Shown here piece after piece: positions 1 to 7,703 of a DNA stretch of 64,000 nt. A program made the position numbers and the translations under genes. Below the pieces are notes generated by a model, which worked only from the letters and a program-made list of their open reading frames with translations, ran no database searches and was not told the origin of the DNA. Position 1 is the stretch's first letter. Each line of letters begins with the position of its first letter. Origin of the DNA: Undibacterium paludis. GTDB taxonomy: Bacteria; Pseudomonadota; Gammaproteobacteria; Burkholderiales; Burkholderiaceae_D. Location of the stretch: assembly GCF_022568815.1 (NCBI RefSeq), contig NZ_JAKZHX010000006.1:62001-126000 (forward strand), written 5' to 3'.

Positions 1-2193
1 ATGGAGTACACGACGCCTTATGATACGACGCCATTTGTTACCGAGTCGATTGCCGAAGTCTTGAAGACCCTGGGTGAGGCGATGGTGCTGGTGTTTATCG
101 TTGTCTACCTGTTCCTGCAAAGCTGGCGTGCCACTATCATCCCGACCCTGGCTGTACCTGTGTCATTGATTGGTACCATGGCTGGTCTGCACCTGCTTGG
201 CTACAGTATCAACACACTGACCTTGTTCGGTATGGTGCTGGCGATTGGTATTGTGGTTGATGATGCGATTGTGGTGCTGGAGAACGTCGAGCGTCTGATG
301 AATGAAGAGGGCATGTCGCCAAAAGATGCAGCGATTGAAGCCATGCATGAAGTAACCGGCCCGGTCATTGCGATCGTGCTGGTGCTGGTGGCGGCTTTTG
401 GTCCTATCGCCTTCCTCGGCGGTCTGGCGGGTGAATTGTATCGCCAGTTCTCGGTGACGATTTCTATCGCCGTGGTCTTGTCCGGTATTGTTGCGCTGAC
501 CTTGACACCTGCCTTGTGCGCGATCCTGCTGAAACCCGGTTCGGAAAACCATAACCGTTTCTTCACCTGGTTCAATGCAGCTTTCCTGCGTCTGACCAAG
601 CGTTATACCAATGGCGTTACCTTCTTTATGAAGCGTGCCACGCTTGGTGTCGCACTTGTGCTGGGCATGGTTGCACTGACAGGCTTGTTGTGGAAAAACG
701 TACCAGGTGGTCTGGTGCCGGATGAAGATCAGGGTTATTTCATTGGCGCTGCCATCATGCCTGACGGTGCATCACTGGACCGTACTGACGCCATGGTGCG
801 TCAGGTTGAATCCATCATGAAAACCAACAAAAATATCGACACGACTTTTGCCCTGGTCGGTCTGGATTTCCTCGGTGGTGGCGGCTTGAAATCTTCTGCT
901 GCAACCATGTTCTTCCCCCTGAAACCTTGGGAAGAGCGTCACCAGTCTGCGCAACAACTGGTGGGTGAGAGCTATATGAAAACCGGCCGTATCAAGGAAG
1001 GCTTGCCGCTGTTCTTTGCACCACCTGCCATTCAGGGCCTGGGACAGACCGGTGGTTTCGAGTTCTATCTGCAAAATGCCGGTGAAGGTGGTGTCAAACG
1101 TCTGGCCCAACTCTTGCCTTTGCTGATTGCCGAAGCCAACAAGCAGCCGGAACTGGCTGGTGTAAAAACCTTATGGCAAGCCAACTCACCGCAATTGTTT
1201 GTCGACGTCGACAATGAAAAAGCCCGTTCCATGGGCGTGGCCTTGTCTGATGTGTATAACACCCTGGCCGCGACCATGGGCAGCTATTACGTCAATGACT
1301 TCAACAAGAATGGTCGTATCTATACCGTGCAATTGCAGGCAGAGGGACAGTATCGTGCCAAGCCGGATGACATAGGTGGCATGTATGTGCGTTCTGCGAC
1401 AGGCCAGATGATACCGGTGCGTGCTTTTACCACCATCAAGTTCATCACCGGTCCTGACTCTGTACAGCGCTTCAATGCCTTGCCGGCGATCAAACTGCTC
1501 GGCGATGCCAAACCTGGCTTTAGCTCGGGTCAGGCGATTGCAGCGATGGAAAGGGCGGCCAAGAACGTCTTGCCTGCTGATGTCGTCTATGACTGGGGCG
1601 GTGCATCCTTCCAGGAAAAACGCAGCAGTAATGCGGCCGGACTGGCCCTGGGTGCTGGTGTCCTGATGATCTTCCTGATCCTGGCTGCTCAATATGAGAA
1701 ATGGTCTTTGCCATTCTCGGTCTTGCTGGCCATGCCGTTTGGTATCTTTGGCGCTTTGACAGCAGTGTATCTGCGTCATTTCAATAATGACGTGTACTTC
1801 CAGATTGGTCTGGTGACGCTGTTAGGACTGTCGGCGAAGAATGCGATTCTGATTGTGGAGTTTGCTGTCATGAAAGTGCATGAAGGTTATGCACCGGTGG
1901 CGGCAGCGCTGGAAGCGGCACGCCTGCGTTTCCGTCCTATCCTGATGACGTCGCTGGCCTTTATCCTGGGTGTGGTGCCACTGGCATTCTCACATGGCGC
2001 CGGTGCAGCTGCGCGTCAGTCTTTGGGAACAGGTGTCCTGGGTGGCATGCTCGGTGCGACTTTCCTGGCGATTTTCTTTGTTCCCTTGTTCTTCAAGCTG
2101 ATCAATGACAAGCGCCTGAAAACCACTGAGCAGGATTTTGAACACCCTGAGCACATTTTGCATAATGCAGCAAACCCGGATGTGAAGGAATAA
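1..2193 (+). CDS. RND multidrug efflux pump, inner-membrane subunit (AcrB/MexB type), 5' truncated by window
   Basis: This is the C-terminal two thirds of an HAE1-type proton/drug antiporter, the inner-membrane part of a tripartite drug-export pump. The window opens inside the gene: the visible start aligns with about residue 325 of the roughly 1050-residue family, so the first ATG is internal. The proton-relay Asp-Asp pair of TM4 is seen in IGIVVDDAIVVLENVER and the TM10 lysine in GLSAKNAILIVEF. The last transmembrane block ends in FVPLFFKLI. The outer-membrane factor gene starts 2 bp after the stop, so the two are co-transcribed; the membrane-fusion protein and any regulator should lie upstream of the window. 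The drug substrate cannot be read from the sequence. Confidence 0.95.
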   Translation: MEYTTPYDTTPFVTESIAEVLKTLGEAMVLVFIVVYLFLQSWRATIIPTLAVPVSLIGTMAGLHLLGYSINTLTLFGMVLAIGIVVDDAIVVLENVERLMNEEGMSPKDAAIEAMHEVTGPVIAIVLVLVAAFGPIAFLGGLAGELYRQFSVTISIAVVLSGIVALTLTPALCAILLKPGSENHNRFFTWFNAAFLRLTKRYTNGVTFFMKRATLGVALVLGMVALTGLLWKNVPGGLVPDEDQGYFIGAAIMPDGASLDRTDAMVRQVESIMKTNKNIDTTFALVGLDFLGGGGLKSSAATMFFPLKPWEERHQSAQQLVGESYMKTGRIKEGLPLFFAPPAIQGLGQTGGFEFYLQNAGEGGVKRLAQLLPLLIAEANKQPELAGVKTLWQANSPQLFVDVDNEKARSMGVALSDVYNTLAATMGSYYVNDFNKNGRIYTVQLQAEGQYRAKPDDIGGMYVRSATGQMIPVRAFTTIKFITGPDSVQRFNALPAIKLLGDAKPGFSSGQAIAAMERAAKNVLPADVVYDWGGASFQEKRSSNAAGLALGAGVLMIFLILAAQYEKWSLPFSVLLAMPFGIFGALTAVYLRHFNNDVYFQIGLVTLLGLSAKNAILIVEFAVMKVHEGYAPVAAALEAARLRFRPILMTSLAFILGVVPLAFSHGAGAAARQSLGTGVLGGMLGATFLAIFFVPLFFKLINDKRLKTTEQDFEHPEHILHNAANPDVKE

Positions 2194-2195
2194 AT

Positions 2196-3638
2196 ATGTC
2201 TGGAACAAAATTGATATTAACAACGCTGATGGCAAGCCTGGTGCTGGCAGGATGCGCATCGGTCGGGCCCGACTATCAACGCCCGGCCCTGGAAACCCCG
2301 GCCAGCCTGGCAACATTGGCCTCAGGCAAGCCAGTGGCTGCGGTGGACTTCGCCGCCTGGTGGAAAAGTTTTCAGGACCCGGTCCTGAACAATTTACTCG
2401 ACGAGGCAACTGCCAATAACCAGGACTTGTTGCTGGCCGCTGCGCGTATAGAAGAAGCGCGTGCTGTCGCGGTTGGCACCAACTCCAATCGCTATCCCAG
2501 TGTGGATGCCAATCTTGGCGCCAGCCGCAGCCGTACCAGTGAAAATGCCGGCAAGCTTGGCACCGGCGCCAGCCCTTATAGCAAAGACTTCCAGTTGGGC
2601 CTGACGGCTTCGTATGAAGTTGATTTTTGGGGCAAACTGGCGCGCGCCGATGAAGCTGCCCGTGCCCGCCTGCTGGCGCAGGAAGCCAATCGTGGCCTGG
2701 TGCAAAGCAGTCTGTATGCAAATGTCGCGCAAACCTACTTCAGCCTGCGAGCAAGCGACGCTCAACTGACCCTGGCTGATTCTGCCCTGAAGACACGTCA
2801 GGAAAATCTGCGTCTGCAACAAAAGCGTTATGCCGCAGGCGCCATTGGTGAGTTGGACTTGCATCTGGCAGAATCTGAAGCAGCAGCGGCAGAAATCAGT
2901 TTGGCCCAGGCCAAACAGACCTTATCGAACACAGAGTCTGCCCTGGCCGTACTGCTGGGCCGTTCAGCGACAGCCATTGCCACACCAGTTATTGCCCGTG
3001 GCAATGCGATAGACGGCTTGCATCAACAATTGAGCATGCCTGCTGAACTGCCGTCTGATTTGCTTAATCGCCGTCCGGATATCCTGGCGGCAGAGCAAAG
3101 CCTGGTGGCGGCGAATGCCGATATTGGTCAGGCCAGGTCGGCATATTTCCCCAGTCTGAAATTGACGACGACGGCTGGTTATGAATCTCGGGTCTTCCAG
3201 GACTTGCTGAATCCGGCTTCGCTGTTGTGGAGCCTGGGTAGCAGTCTGGCGCAACCCGTGTTCCGCGCAGGCGCGATTGGCGCGGTGGTGCAGGGCGCTG
3301 AAGCACGTAAGAACCAGGCGCTGGCGCAATACGCGCAGGCAGTGCAGGGCGCATTCCGCGACGTGCATGATGCACTCAATAACACGGCTGCCAATGAGCA
3401 GGTCATTGCGTCCAGTGAGCGCCGTGTGACAGCCTTGCAAGACTCTTTGCGTCTGGCTGACTTGCGCTACAAAAACGGTTACAGCAGCTATCTGGAAGTA
3501 TTGAATGCTCAGCGTGACCTGTATCAGGCACAATCCAGTCTGATTGACAGCAAGCGTGCGCATTTGTCTTCTGTGGTCAGCATCTATAAAGCAGTAGGCG
3601 GTGGGTGGAATAAGCCTGAGACTTTGGCCAGCAAGTAA
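2196..3638 (+). CDS. Outer-membrane efflux lipoprotein (OprM/NodT family)
   Basis: Outer-membrane channel that completes the tripartite RND pump with the preceding gene. The 480-residue length is normal for the family. The N-terminus is a lipoprotein signal with lipobox LAGC (cysteine near residue 20) followed by ASVGPDYQRP, the usual mature start. Two OEP repeats follow, each rich in helical Ala/Gln/Leu, with the conserved LLNRRPDI segment in the middle and YKNGYSSYLEVLNAQRDL near the end. It starts 2 bp after the pump gene stop and is followed by a strong intrinsic terminator, so it is the last gene of the operon. Confidence 0.95.
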   Translation: MSGTKLILTTLMASLVLAGCASVGPDYQRPALETPASLATLASGKPVAAVDFAAWWKSFQDPVLNNLLDEATANNQDLLLAAARIEEARAVAVGTNSNRYPSVDANLGASRSRTSENAGKLGTGASPYSKDFQLGLTASYEVDFWGKLARADEAARARLLAQEANRGLVQSSLYANVAQTYFSLRASDAQLTLADSALKTRQENLRLQQKRYAAGAIGELDLHLAESEAAAAEISLAQAKQTLSNTESALAVLLGRSATAIATPVIARGNAIDGLHQQLSMPAELPSDLLNRRPDILAAEQSLVAANADIGQARSAYFPSLKLTTTAGYESRVFQDLLNPASLLWSLGSSLAQPVFRAGAIGAVVQGAEARKNQALAQYAQAVQGAFRDVHDALNNTAANEQVIASSERRVTALQDSLRLADLRYKNGYSSYLEVLNAQRDLYQAQSSLIDSKRAHLSSVVSIYKAVGGGWNKPETLASK

Positions 3639-3660
3639 GACTGAATTGCGATGGATGAGT

Positions 3661-3690
3661 GGCCCCTTGATTGAAAGGGGCCATTTTTTT
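3661..3690 (+). terminator. Rho-independent terminator of the efflux operon
   Basis: An 8-bp perfect stem, GGCCCCTT paired with AAGGGGCC, a 6-nt loop and a run of seven T directly after. It lies 23 bp past the outer-membrane factor stop. Confidence 0.92.
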
Positions 3691-3718
3691 ATGGCGAACC
3701 TATGTAGGTAGGGATAAT

Positions 3719-4351
3719 TCAGTGCATGGAGTTTGTACTCAGGGTGTTGAGTGACGATCTGATTTTTTGCAAGAATTCATCATCAACGGTTCCGAGTGTG
3801 CCGCTTCGACCAAGAATGCGGCCATTCTTGTCCAGTAAAATAAGTACACTGGTATGATTGAACTCGCCGCTTTTCATTTGACGATACTGTATATTCAATG
3901 TTGCGGCCAGTTGCCGTACAGACTTCTCATTGGTGCGCGCTAATACCCAATGCTGCTCATCCAGTTTTCTGCTCCTGTAAATTGATTGCAGAACTGCGAC
4001 ATCATCCCTGGCTGGATCGAATGTCACCAGCAGTACGGATAAACGGGATTTTTCTTTCTCATCCAGATTATTTTCCAGCATCTTGATGGTGTCTATCAGC
4101 ATGGGGCAAACATATTCACATGAATTGTAGAACATGCTGATGATCACGACATTTCCGGCCAGGCTTGCCAGCGTGAACTTGCCGGCTTGTTGATTTTCAA
4201 GTGTAATTGGCAGTTGGTAGATCGAATCGCCTGGCAAAGCCTGTACTTGTGTTGTGGCCTTTAAAGGTTCCGTGCTGCTTGCCTGGGCATTGAATATACT
4301 CAGGGCGAGTGCAGCGGCTGCAGCAATTCTTTTGCTAGCATTCATGGACAT
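3719..4351 (-). CDS. SCO1/SenC family copper chaperone or thiol-disulfide protein
   Basis: A thioredoxin-fold protein of 210 residues with an N-terminal signal peptide (about residues 1-25, ending NAQASS). The SCO copper site is complete: CEYVCP gives Cys78 and Cys82, and His165 lies in FNHTSVLILLD. SCO proteins deliver copper to, or reduce, copper sites of respiratory enzymes. Here the gene is last in a minus-strand run nirK-nirV-SCO, 1 bp after the NirV-like gene stop, so maturation of the copper nitrite reductase is the natural inference. This is contextual; a role for another cuproenzyme is not excluded. Confidence 0.9.
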   Translation of the reverse strand: MSMNASKRIAAAAALALSIFNAQASSTEPLKATTQVQALPGDSIYQLPITLENQQAGKFTLASLAGNVVIISMFYNSCEYVCPMLIDTIKMLENNLDEKEKSRLSVLLVTFDPARDDVAVLQSIYRSRKLDEQHWVLARTNEKSVRQLAATLNIQYRQMKSGEFNHTSVLILLDKNGRILGRSGTLGTVDDEFLQKIRSSLNTLSTNSMH

Positions 4352-4352
4352 A

Positions 4353-5192
4353 TCATTTTCTTTCTTCCGTCAGGTCCCGGGCACACCGGAACCCCAGATT
4401 GTCGGTGGTACTTGCACCTGTCAATGAGGACAGCAGGGCCACCCGCATCAAGATCGCATAGTTTTCTTTGTTTTGCAGGCTGGTCGCTCCAGCGCCGCAG
4501 AATTGCAATTTGTCAGGATCACCCTGAGTACGGCTGTCAGGACTGATCAGCAAGGCATTGAAGTCACTGACCCATTCCCATATCAGGCCGTGCATATCCT
4601 TGATCCCGTAATAGTTGGGTATATGGCTGATCAGGTTTGAAGAGTCATTTGACGATACCGAATACCAGGACAGTATGCGTGCTCTCCAGTCGGGGTCACT
4701 GCGTGCATCGGCATGATGTGCATCCGCAGCAGCGACCAATTCCCACTCAAGCCAGCTCGGCAAGCGTGCATTTTCAGATTCACAATATGCCTGCGCTGCG
4801 TACCAGCTGACATTGGTAACTGCCTGTGTCGACTTGTCCGTATCGCCTGTAGGAGTTGTATAAGTGGGAGATACCGAGGTGTGCAGGTAACTGGCATCCG
4901 CAAAAATAGCCGGCACCCGAGATCTTTGCCACTCCGGATGCGTTTGCAGAAATTGCTGATATTCGCCATTCGTGACAGGGCTGACACGCATGGAAAAGGA
5001 TTTGACGTTTTCCTTCTCCTTCGCATCGGGTCCTGACAGTACACTGGCAATCTGACCGCCCGGAATAGTCAGATAATCAGCGGCATTGGCAGTTGATAAC
5101 AAGAGCAAGGAGCAGGCGCACAAAAAAACCAGTCCGCATATTGATTTGCTCTTGTATCCGTACCAATTGATCAACAATTTATGACTGCTCAT
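4353..5192 (-). CDS. nirV: NirV-like protein (formylglycine-generating-enzyme/SUMF1 fold), periplasmic
   Basis: A 279-residue protein with a signal anchor/peptide (hydrophobic about residues 18-37, ending STANAAD) and one FGE-sulfatase domain. The family signatures are TNGEYQQFL, VTNVSWYAAQAYCE, RLPSWLEWE, the Trp-rich HGLIWEWVSD and the terminal LGFRC. NirV genes accompany nirK in many denitrifiers and are thought to be accessory, but their reaction is not settled. In true formylglycine-generating enzymes two close cysteines act near the C-terminus. Here only Cys232 (QFCGAG) is visible and the second is absent, so sulfatase activation is unlikely. It lies 21 bp after nirK and 1 bp before the SCO gene, consistent with one transcript. 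Confidence 0.85.
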   Translation of the reverse strand: MSSHKLLINWYGYKSKSICGLVFLCACSLLLLSTANAADYLTIPGGQIASVLSGPDAKEKENVKSFSMRVSPVTNGEYQQFLQTHPEWQRSRVPAIFADASYLHTSVSPTYTTPTGDTDKSTQAVTNVSWYAAQAYCESENARLPSWLEWELVAAADAHHADARSDPDWRARILSWYSVSSNDSSNLISHIPNYYGIKDMHGLIWEWVSDFNALLISPDSRTQGDPDKLQFCGAGATSLQNKENYAILMRVALLSSLTGASTTDNLGFRCARDLTEERK

Positions 5193-5213
5193 CAGATCAC
5201 GCTAATCGGGTGA

Positions 5214-6713
5214 TCAATGGGCCGCTGCTTTTACAGGTACAGCTTTGGCGCGTTCCGCCTTGACTTCACTGGCTTGCACGCGACCGCCTTTATTACCCCA
5301 GCTATTCAGTACATAAGTCAAGATATTCGCTACCTCATCGTCGTTCAACTGGTTCATGGCAGGCATGACAGAGTCAAACTCTTTACCGTTGACAGTTACT
5401 TTACCAGTCAGGCCGCGCAACAGCACACTGATTGATCTTTGTGGATCGCTATTAAGATAATCAGACTGTGCCAGAGGAGGGAATACGCCTGGCAGACCAG
5501 CGCCGTTTGCCTGGTGACAAACCGAGCAAGTGCCTGTGAACAACTGCCCACCGGCATTGATCTGGTCTTGCACAGTAAGGGTACCGCTTTCTGCCGCCTT
5601 CGTTGCAGTACTGACTGCAGCCAGATTAGCCTGTGCTCGATCGCCAAGGTAGACAGAATCCAGTTCCTTGCCCGAATAAATGTCTTTCCTGGCCGGGCCA
5701 TCGACTTTCATGATGGCCAATGCCCCCTTATTGAATGCGCGGAAAATTGAGTGGTCGACCAGTACATAGCTGCCTGGTACCTTGGTCTGGTATTCAACAA
5801 CCGCCGCACCACCTGCGGGGATGAGTGTGGTCTGTACATTTGTCTGGACATTGCTGCCGCCCTCAAAGCGCACTTTATCAAAAATGGCACCTATCACATG
5901 AAAGCTGGACACAAGGTTAGGGCCGCCGTTGCCAACAAACAGGCGGATTTTTTCATTGGTCTTGGCAGTCAAGGCTTTGTCACCTGTCATCGCCCCTTCT
6001 GCACCATTGAACAGGACATAGGTAGGTTTTTCATCGATGGCTTTTTCCATGTCAAAAGGCTGGTACCCTTTCTCACGGTATTTGCCTGTCGTATAGAAAT
6101 CACCTTGCATGACGTAGTATTCGCGGTCTACCGCCGGCAAACCTTGTGGCGGCTCAACCAGGATCAGTCCATACATGCCGTTGGCGACATGCATGCCAAC
6201 AGGTGCCGTTGCACAGTGGTAAACGTAGATGCCTTCATTGAGTGCTTTAAACGTGAATTGTGATTCATGACCAGGTGCAGTGAAGCTCGATGATGCACCG
6301 CCACCAGGCCCCGTCACGCCATGCAAGTCAATATTATGCGGCATCTTGCTGCTGGGGTGGTTCTTCAAGTGAAATTCGACAGTGTCACCCTGACGTACGC
6401 GGATAAAGCTGCCAGGGACGGTACCGCCAAATGTCCAGAACATGTATTTGACACCCTCGGAAATGGCCATCTCCTTTTCAACAACTTCCAATTCCACAAT
6501 GACCTTGGCAGGATAATTGCGACGTACAGGTGGCGGGACAAATGGCGGACTGGTCAGCACGGCATGTATGGCAGGTCCCTGGGGAGGACCAAAATCACCA
6601 GAACTTTTAATGGCTTTGGTTTCGGATGCCTGTGCTGTAAAAGCCAGAAGCAGGGTGGTGAGTAATGCACCCGGGGTCAGGAGAGCAGAAAATCCTCTGA
6701 GCATGTTTTTCAT
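5214..6713 (-). CDS. nirK: Copper-containing nitrite reductase fused to C-terminal cytochrome c
   Basis: Periplasmic enzyme reducing nitrite to nitric oxide. The 499 residues comprise a signal peptide (1-29), two cupredoxin domains (about 65-340) and a class I cytochrome c domain (about 380-480). Type 1 copper ligands are His126, Cys167 (YHCATAP), His175 and Met180. Type 2 ligands are His131, His166 and His321, with catalytic Asp129 and His272, so every expected residue is present. The haem motif is CSVCH (396-400), with Met450 or Met453 as likely sixth ligand. Fused haem NirKs of this kind are known, for example in Ralstonia pickettii; the tether probably receives electrons from the periplasmic chain. 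It is the first gene of the nirK-nirV-SCO operon. Confidence 0.96.
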   Translation of the reverse strand: MKNMLRGFSALLTPGALLTTLLLAFTAQASETKAIKSSGDFGPPQGPAIHAVLTSPPFVPPPVRRNYPAKVIVELEVVEKEMAISEGVKYMFWTFGGTVPGSFIRVRQGDTVEFHLKNHPSSKMPHNIDLHGVTGPGGGASSSFTAPGHESQFTFKALNEGIYVYHCATAPVGMHVANGMYGLILVEPPQGLPAVDREYYVMQGDFYTTGKYREKGYQPFDMEKAIDEKPTYVLFNGAEGAMTGDKALTAKTNEKIRLFVGNGGPNLVSSFHVIGAIFDKVRFEGGSNVQTNVQTTLIPAGGAAVVEYQTKVPGSYVLVDHSIFRAFNKGALAIMKVDGPARKDIYSGKELDSVYLGDRAQANLAAVSTATKAAESGTLTVQDQINAGGQLFTGTCSVCHQANGAGLPGVFPPLAQSDYLNSDPQRSISVLLRGLTGKVTVNGKEFDSVMPAMNQLNDDEVANILTYVLNSWGNKGGRVQASEVKAERAKAVPVKAAAH

Positions 6714-6775
6714 ATGAACACCTTTTGTATGTGAAGGTAGGTAACCTGAAGGAAATCTCGTTGCTGTTCACGATA

Positions 6776-6811
6776 CTGATGTATTTCTCAAAAAGCTTTG
6801 ATATGAAATAA
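6776..6811 (-). promoter_or_regulatory. Possible FNR-like box and NsrR half-site upstream of nirK
   Basis: On the + strand 6798-6811 reads TTGAT-N4-AATAA, 8 of 10 to the FNR/Dnr consensus TTGAT-N4-ATCAA. Positions 6776-6786 read CTGATGTATTT, 8 of 11 to an NsrR half-site. The spacing would put a start site near 6763 with the NsrR half-site inside the promoter. Both matches are imperfect, so this is suggestive only. Confidence 0.4.
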
Positions 6812-6879
6812 GAAGCTAAAGTTTTTTTGCTGAAGCGAGGGTTTCTAAGGAGAAGTTGTTATTTACGTATAAACGAATC

Positions 6880-7347
6880 TCAGGTTGCGTCTGTTTTTCG
6901 CCTGGCTTTACTGAGTGGCAGAACCTGTATCTTCCCTGTCCTGTTTTTTGGTGTGACCAGATCTGCCAGGGTTACTGCATCAAGCACAGACAAATACGCA
7001 GCAGTTGCACTGCTCAACACACCTTTTAAAATGCAGGCGCCTGCGTAGGTGCAAGTGTTGTTGTGACGGTCAAAGCATTCTGCCATATGAAAGTCGGATT
7101 CGGTGTTTCGCACCACTTCGCCGATATTGATTTCTTCAGGAGGCAGGTTCAGTTGCAAGCCACCATGGCGGCCGCGTATGGTCTCTACCTTGTGTGAAAT
7201 TCCCAACTGATGGACAACTTTGGTCAGGTGGCTTTTTGAAATGCCATGCAGCTCGGCAATTTCCTGTATGGTCACCAGCCTGTCGCTGTGTTGTGCCAGG
7301 TAAATCAAGGTGCGCAATGTGTAGTCGGTAAAGGCGGTCAATCTCAT
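6880..7347 (-). CDS. nsrR: NO-sensing Rrf2-family repressor NsrR
   Basis: Iron-sulfur transcription regulator that represses NO-detoxification and denitrification genes until its cluster reacts with nitric oxide. The 155-residue form starting MRLTAFTDYTLRTLIYLA matches the family start; the frame stays open 24 codons further upstream (to 7419), but that extension has no family similarity and a poor ribosome site. The winged helix covers about residues 1-75. The three cluster cysteines are Cys91, Cys99 and Cys105, in the typical NNTC and AGAC context. The gene lies between nirK and norZ and is divergent from norZ, so it probably controls both. A 180-bp gap separates it from nirK. Confidence 0.92.
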   Translation of the reverse strand: MRLTAFTDYTLRTLIYLAQHSDRLVTIQEIAELHGISKSHLTKVVHQLGISHKVETIRGRHGGLQLNLPPEEINIGEVVRNTESDFHMAECFDRHNNTCTYAGACILKGVLSSATAAYLSVLDAVTLADLVTPKNRTGKIQVLPLSKARRKTDAT

Positions 7348-7530
7348 ATTGATTCCATCAAACTGTGAGACCAGTGTCGGCTCAGGATCATCATCTTTTT
7401 TCAAGTGCACTATTGCCAAGTGGTTTCGATTCGCCAGGTGATATCAAGGCGTCAGCACCATTTTTTCATGGCTTATTAAGATATATATAGTATAGATGTT
7501 TATTGGATTTTCCTGGCTTATATGAAAATT

Positions 7531-7544
7531 TTGACCTCTATCAA
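7531..7544 (+). promoter_or_regulatory. FNR/Dnr-type binding box upstream of norZ
   Basis: The sequence TTGAC-CTCT-ATCAA matches the FNR/Dnr consensus TTGAT-N4-ATCAA at 9 of 10 positions. If it acts at the usual -41.5 distance, transcription would begin near 7579, just before the NsrR operator. This predicts activation under low oxygen or NO. Confidence 0.65.
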
Positions 7545-7584
7545 GGATTTTAGATTAAACATTCATTTTGTTTGTACCTTTTAA

Positions 7585-7607
7585 TACATGCATATAAAAT
7601 GAATCTT
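7585..7607 (+). promoter_or_regulatory. NsrR operator upstream of norZ
   Basis: Two 11-bp half-sites, TACATGCATAT and AAATGAATCTT, are separated by one base. They match the NsrR halves AAGATGCATTT and AAATGCATCTT at 18 of 22 positions. The site lies about 100 bp before the norZ start codon and overlaps the predicted start of transcription, a position suited to repression by the adjacent nsrR product. Confidence 0.75.
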
Positions 7608-7703
7608 TAATGATGCCAAGGATGCTTTATGCAGGACGTCACTGCAATCCATTCATCCTTCAGTGTCATGAAACTTTCTCAATTCTCCAATAAGGAAAAC
7701 GCC

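Noticed and set aside
7478..7500. Second NsrR site between nsrR and norZ
   Set aside because: Only 14 of 22 positions match and the region is AT-rich, so it is within chance.
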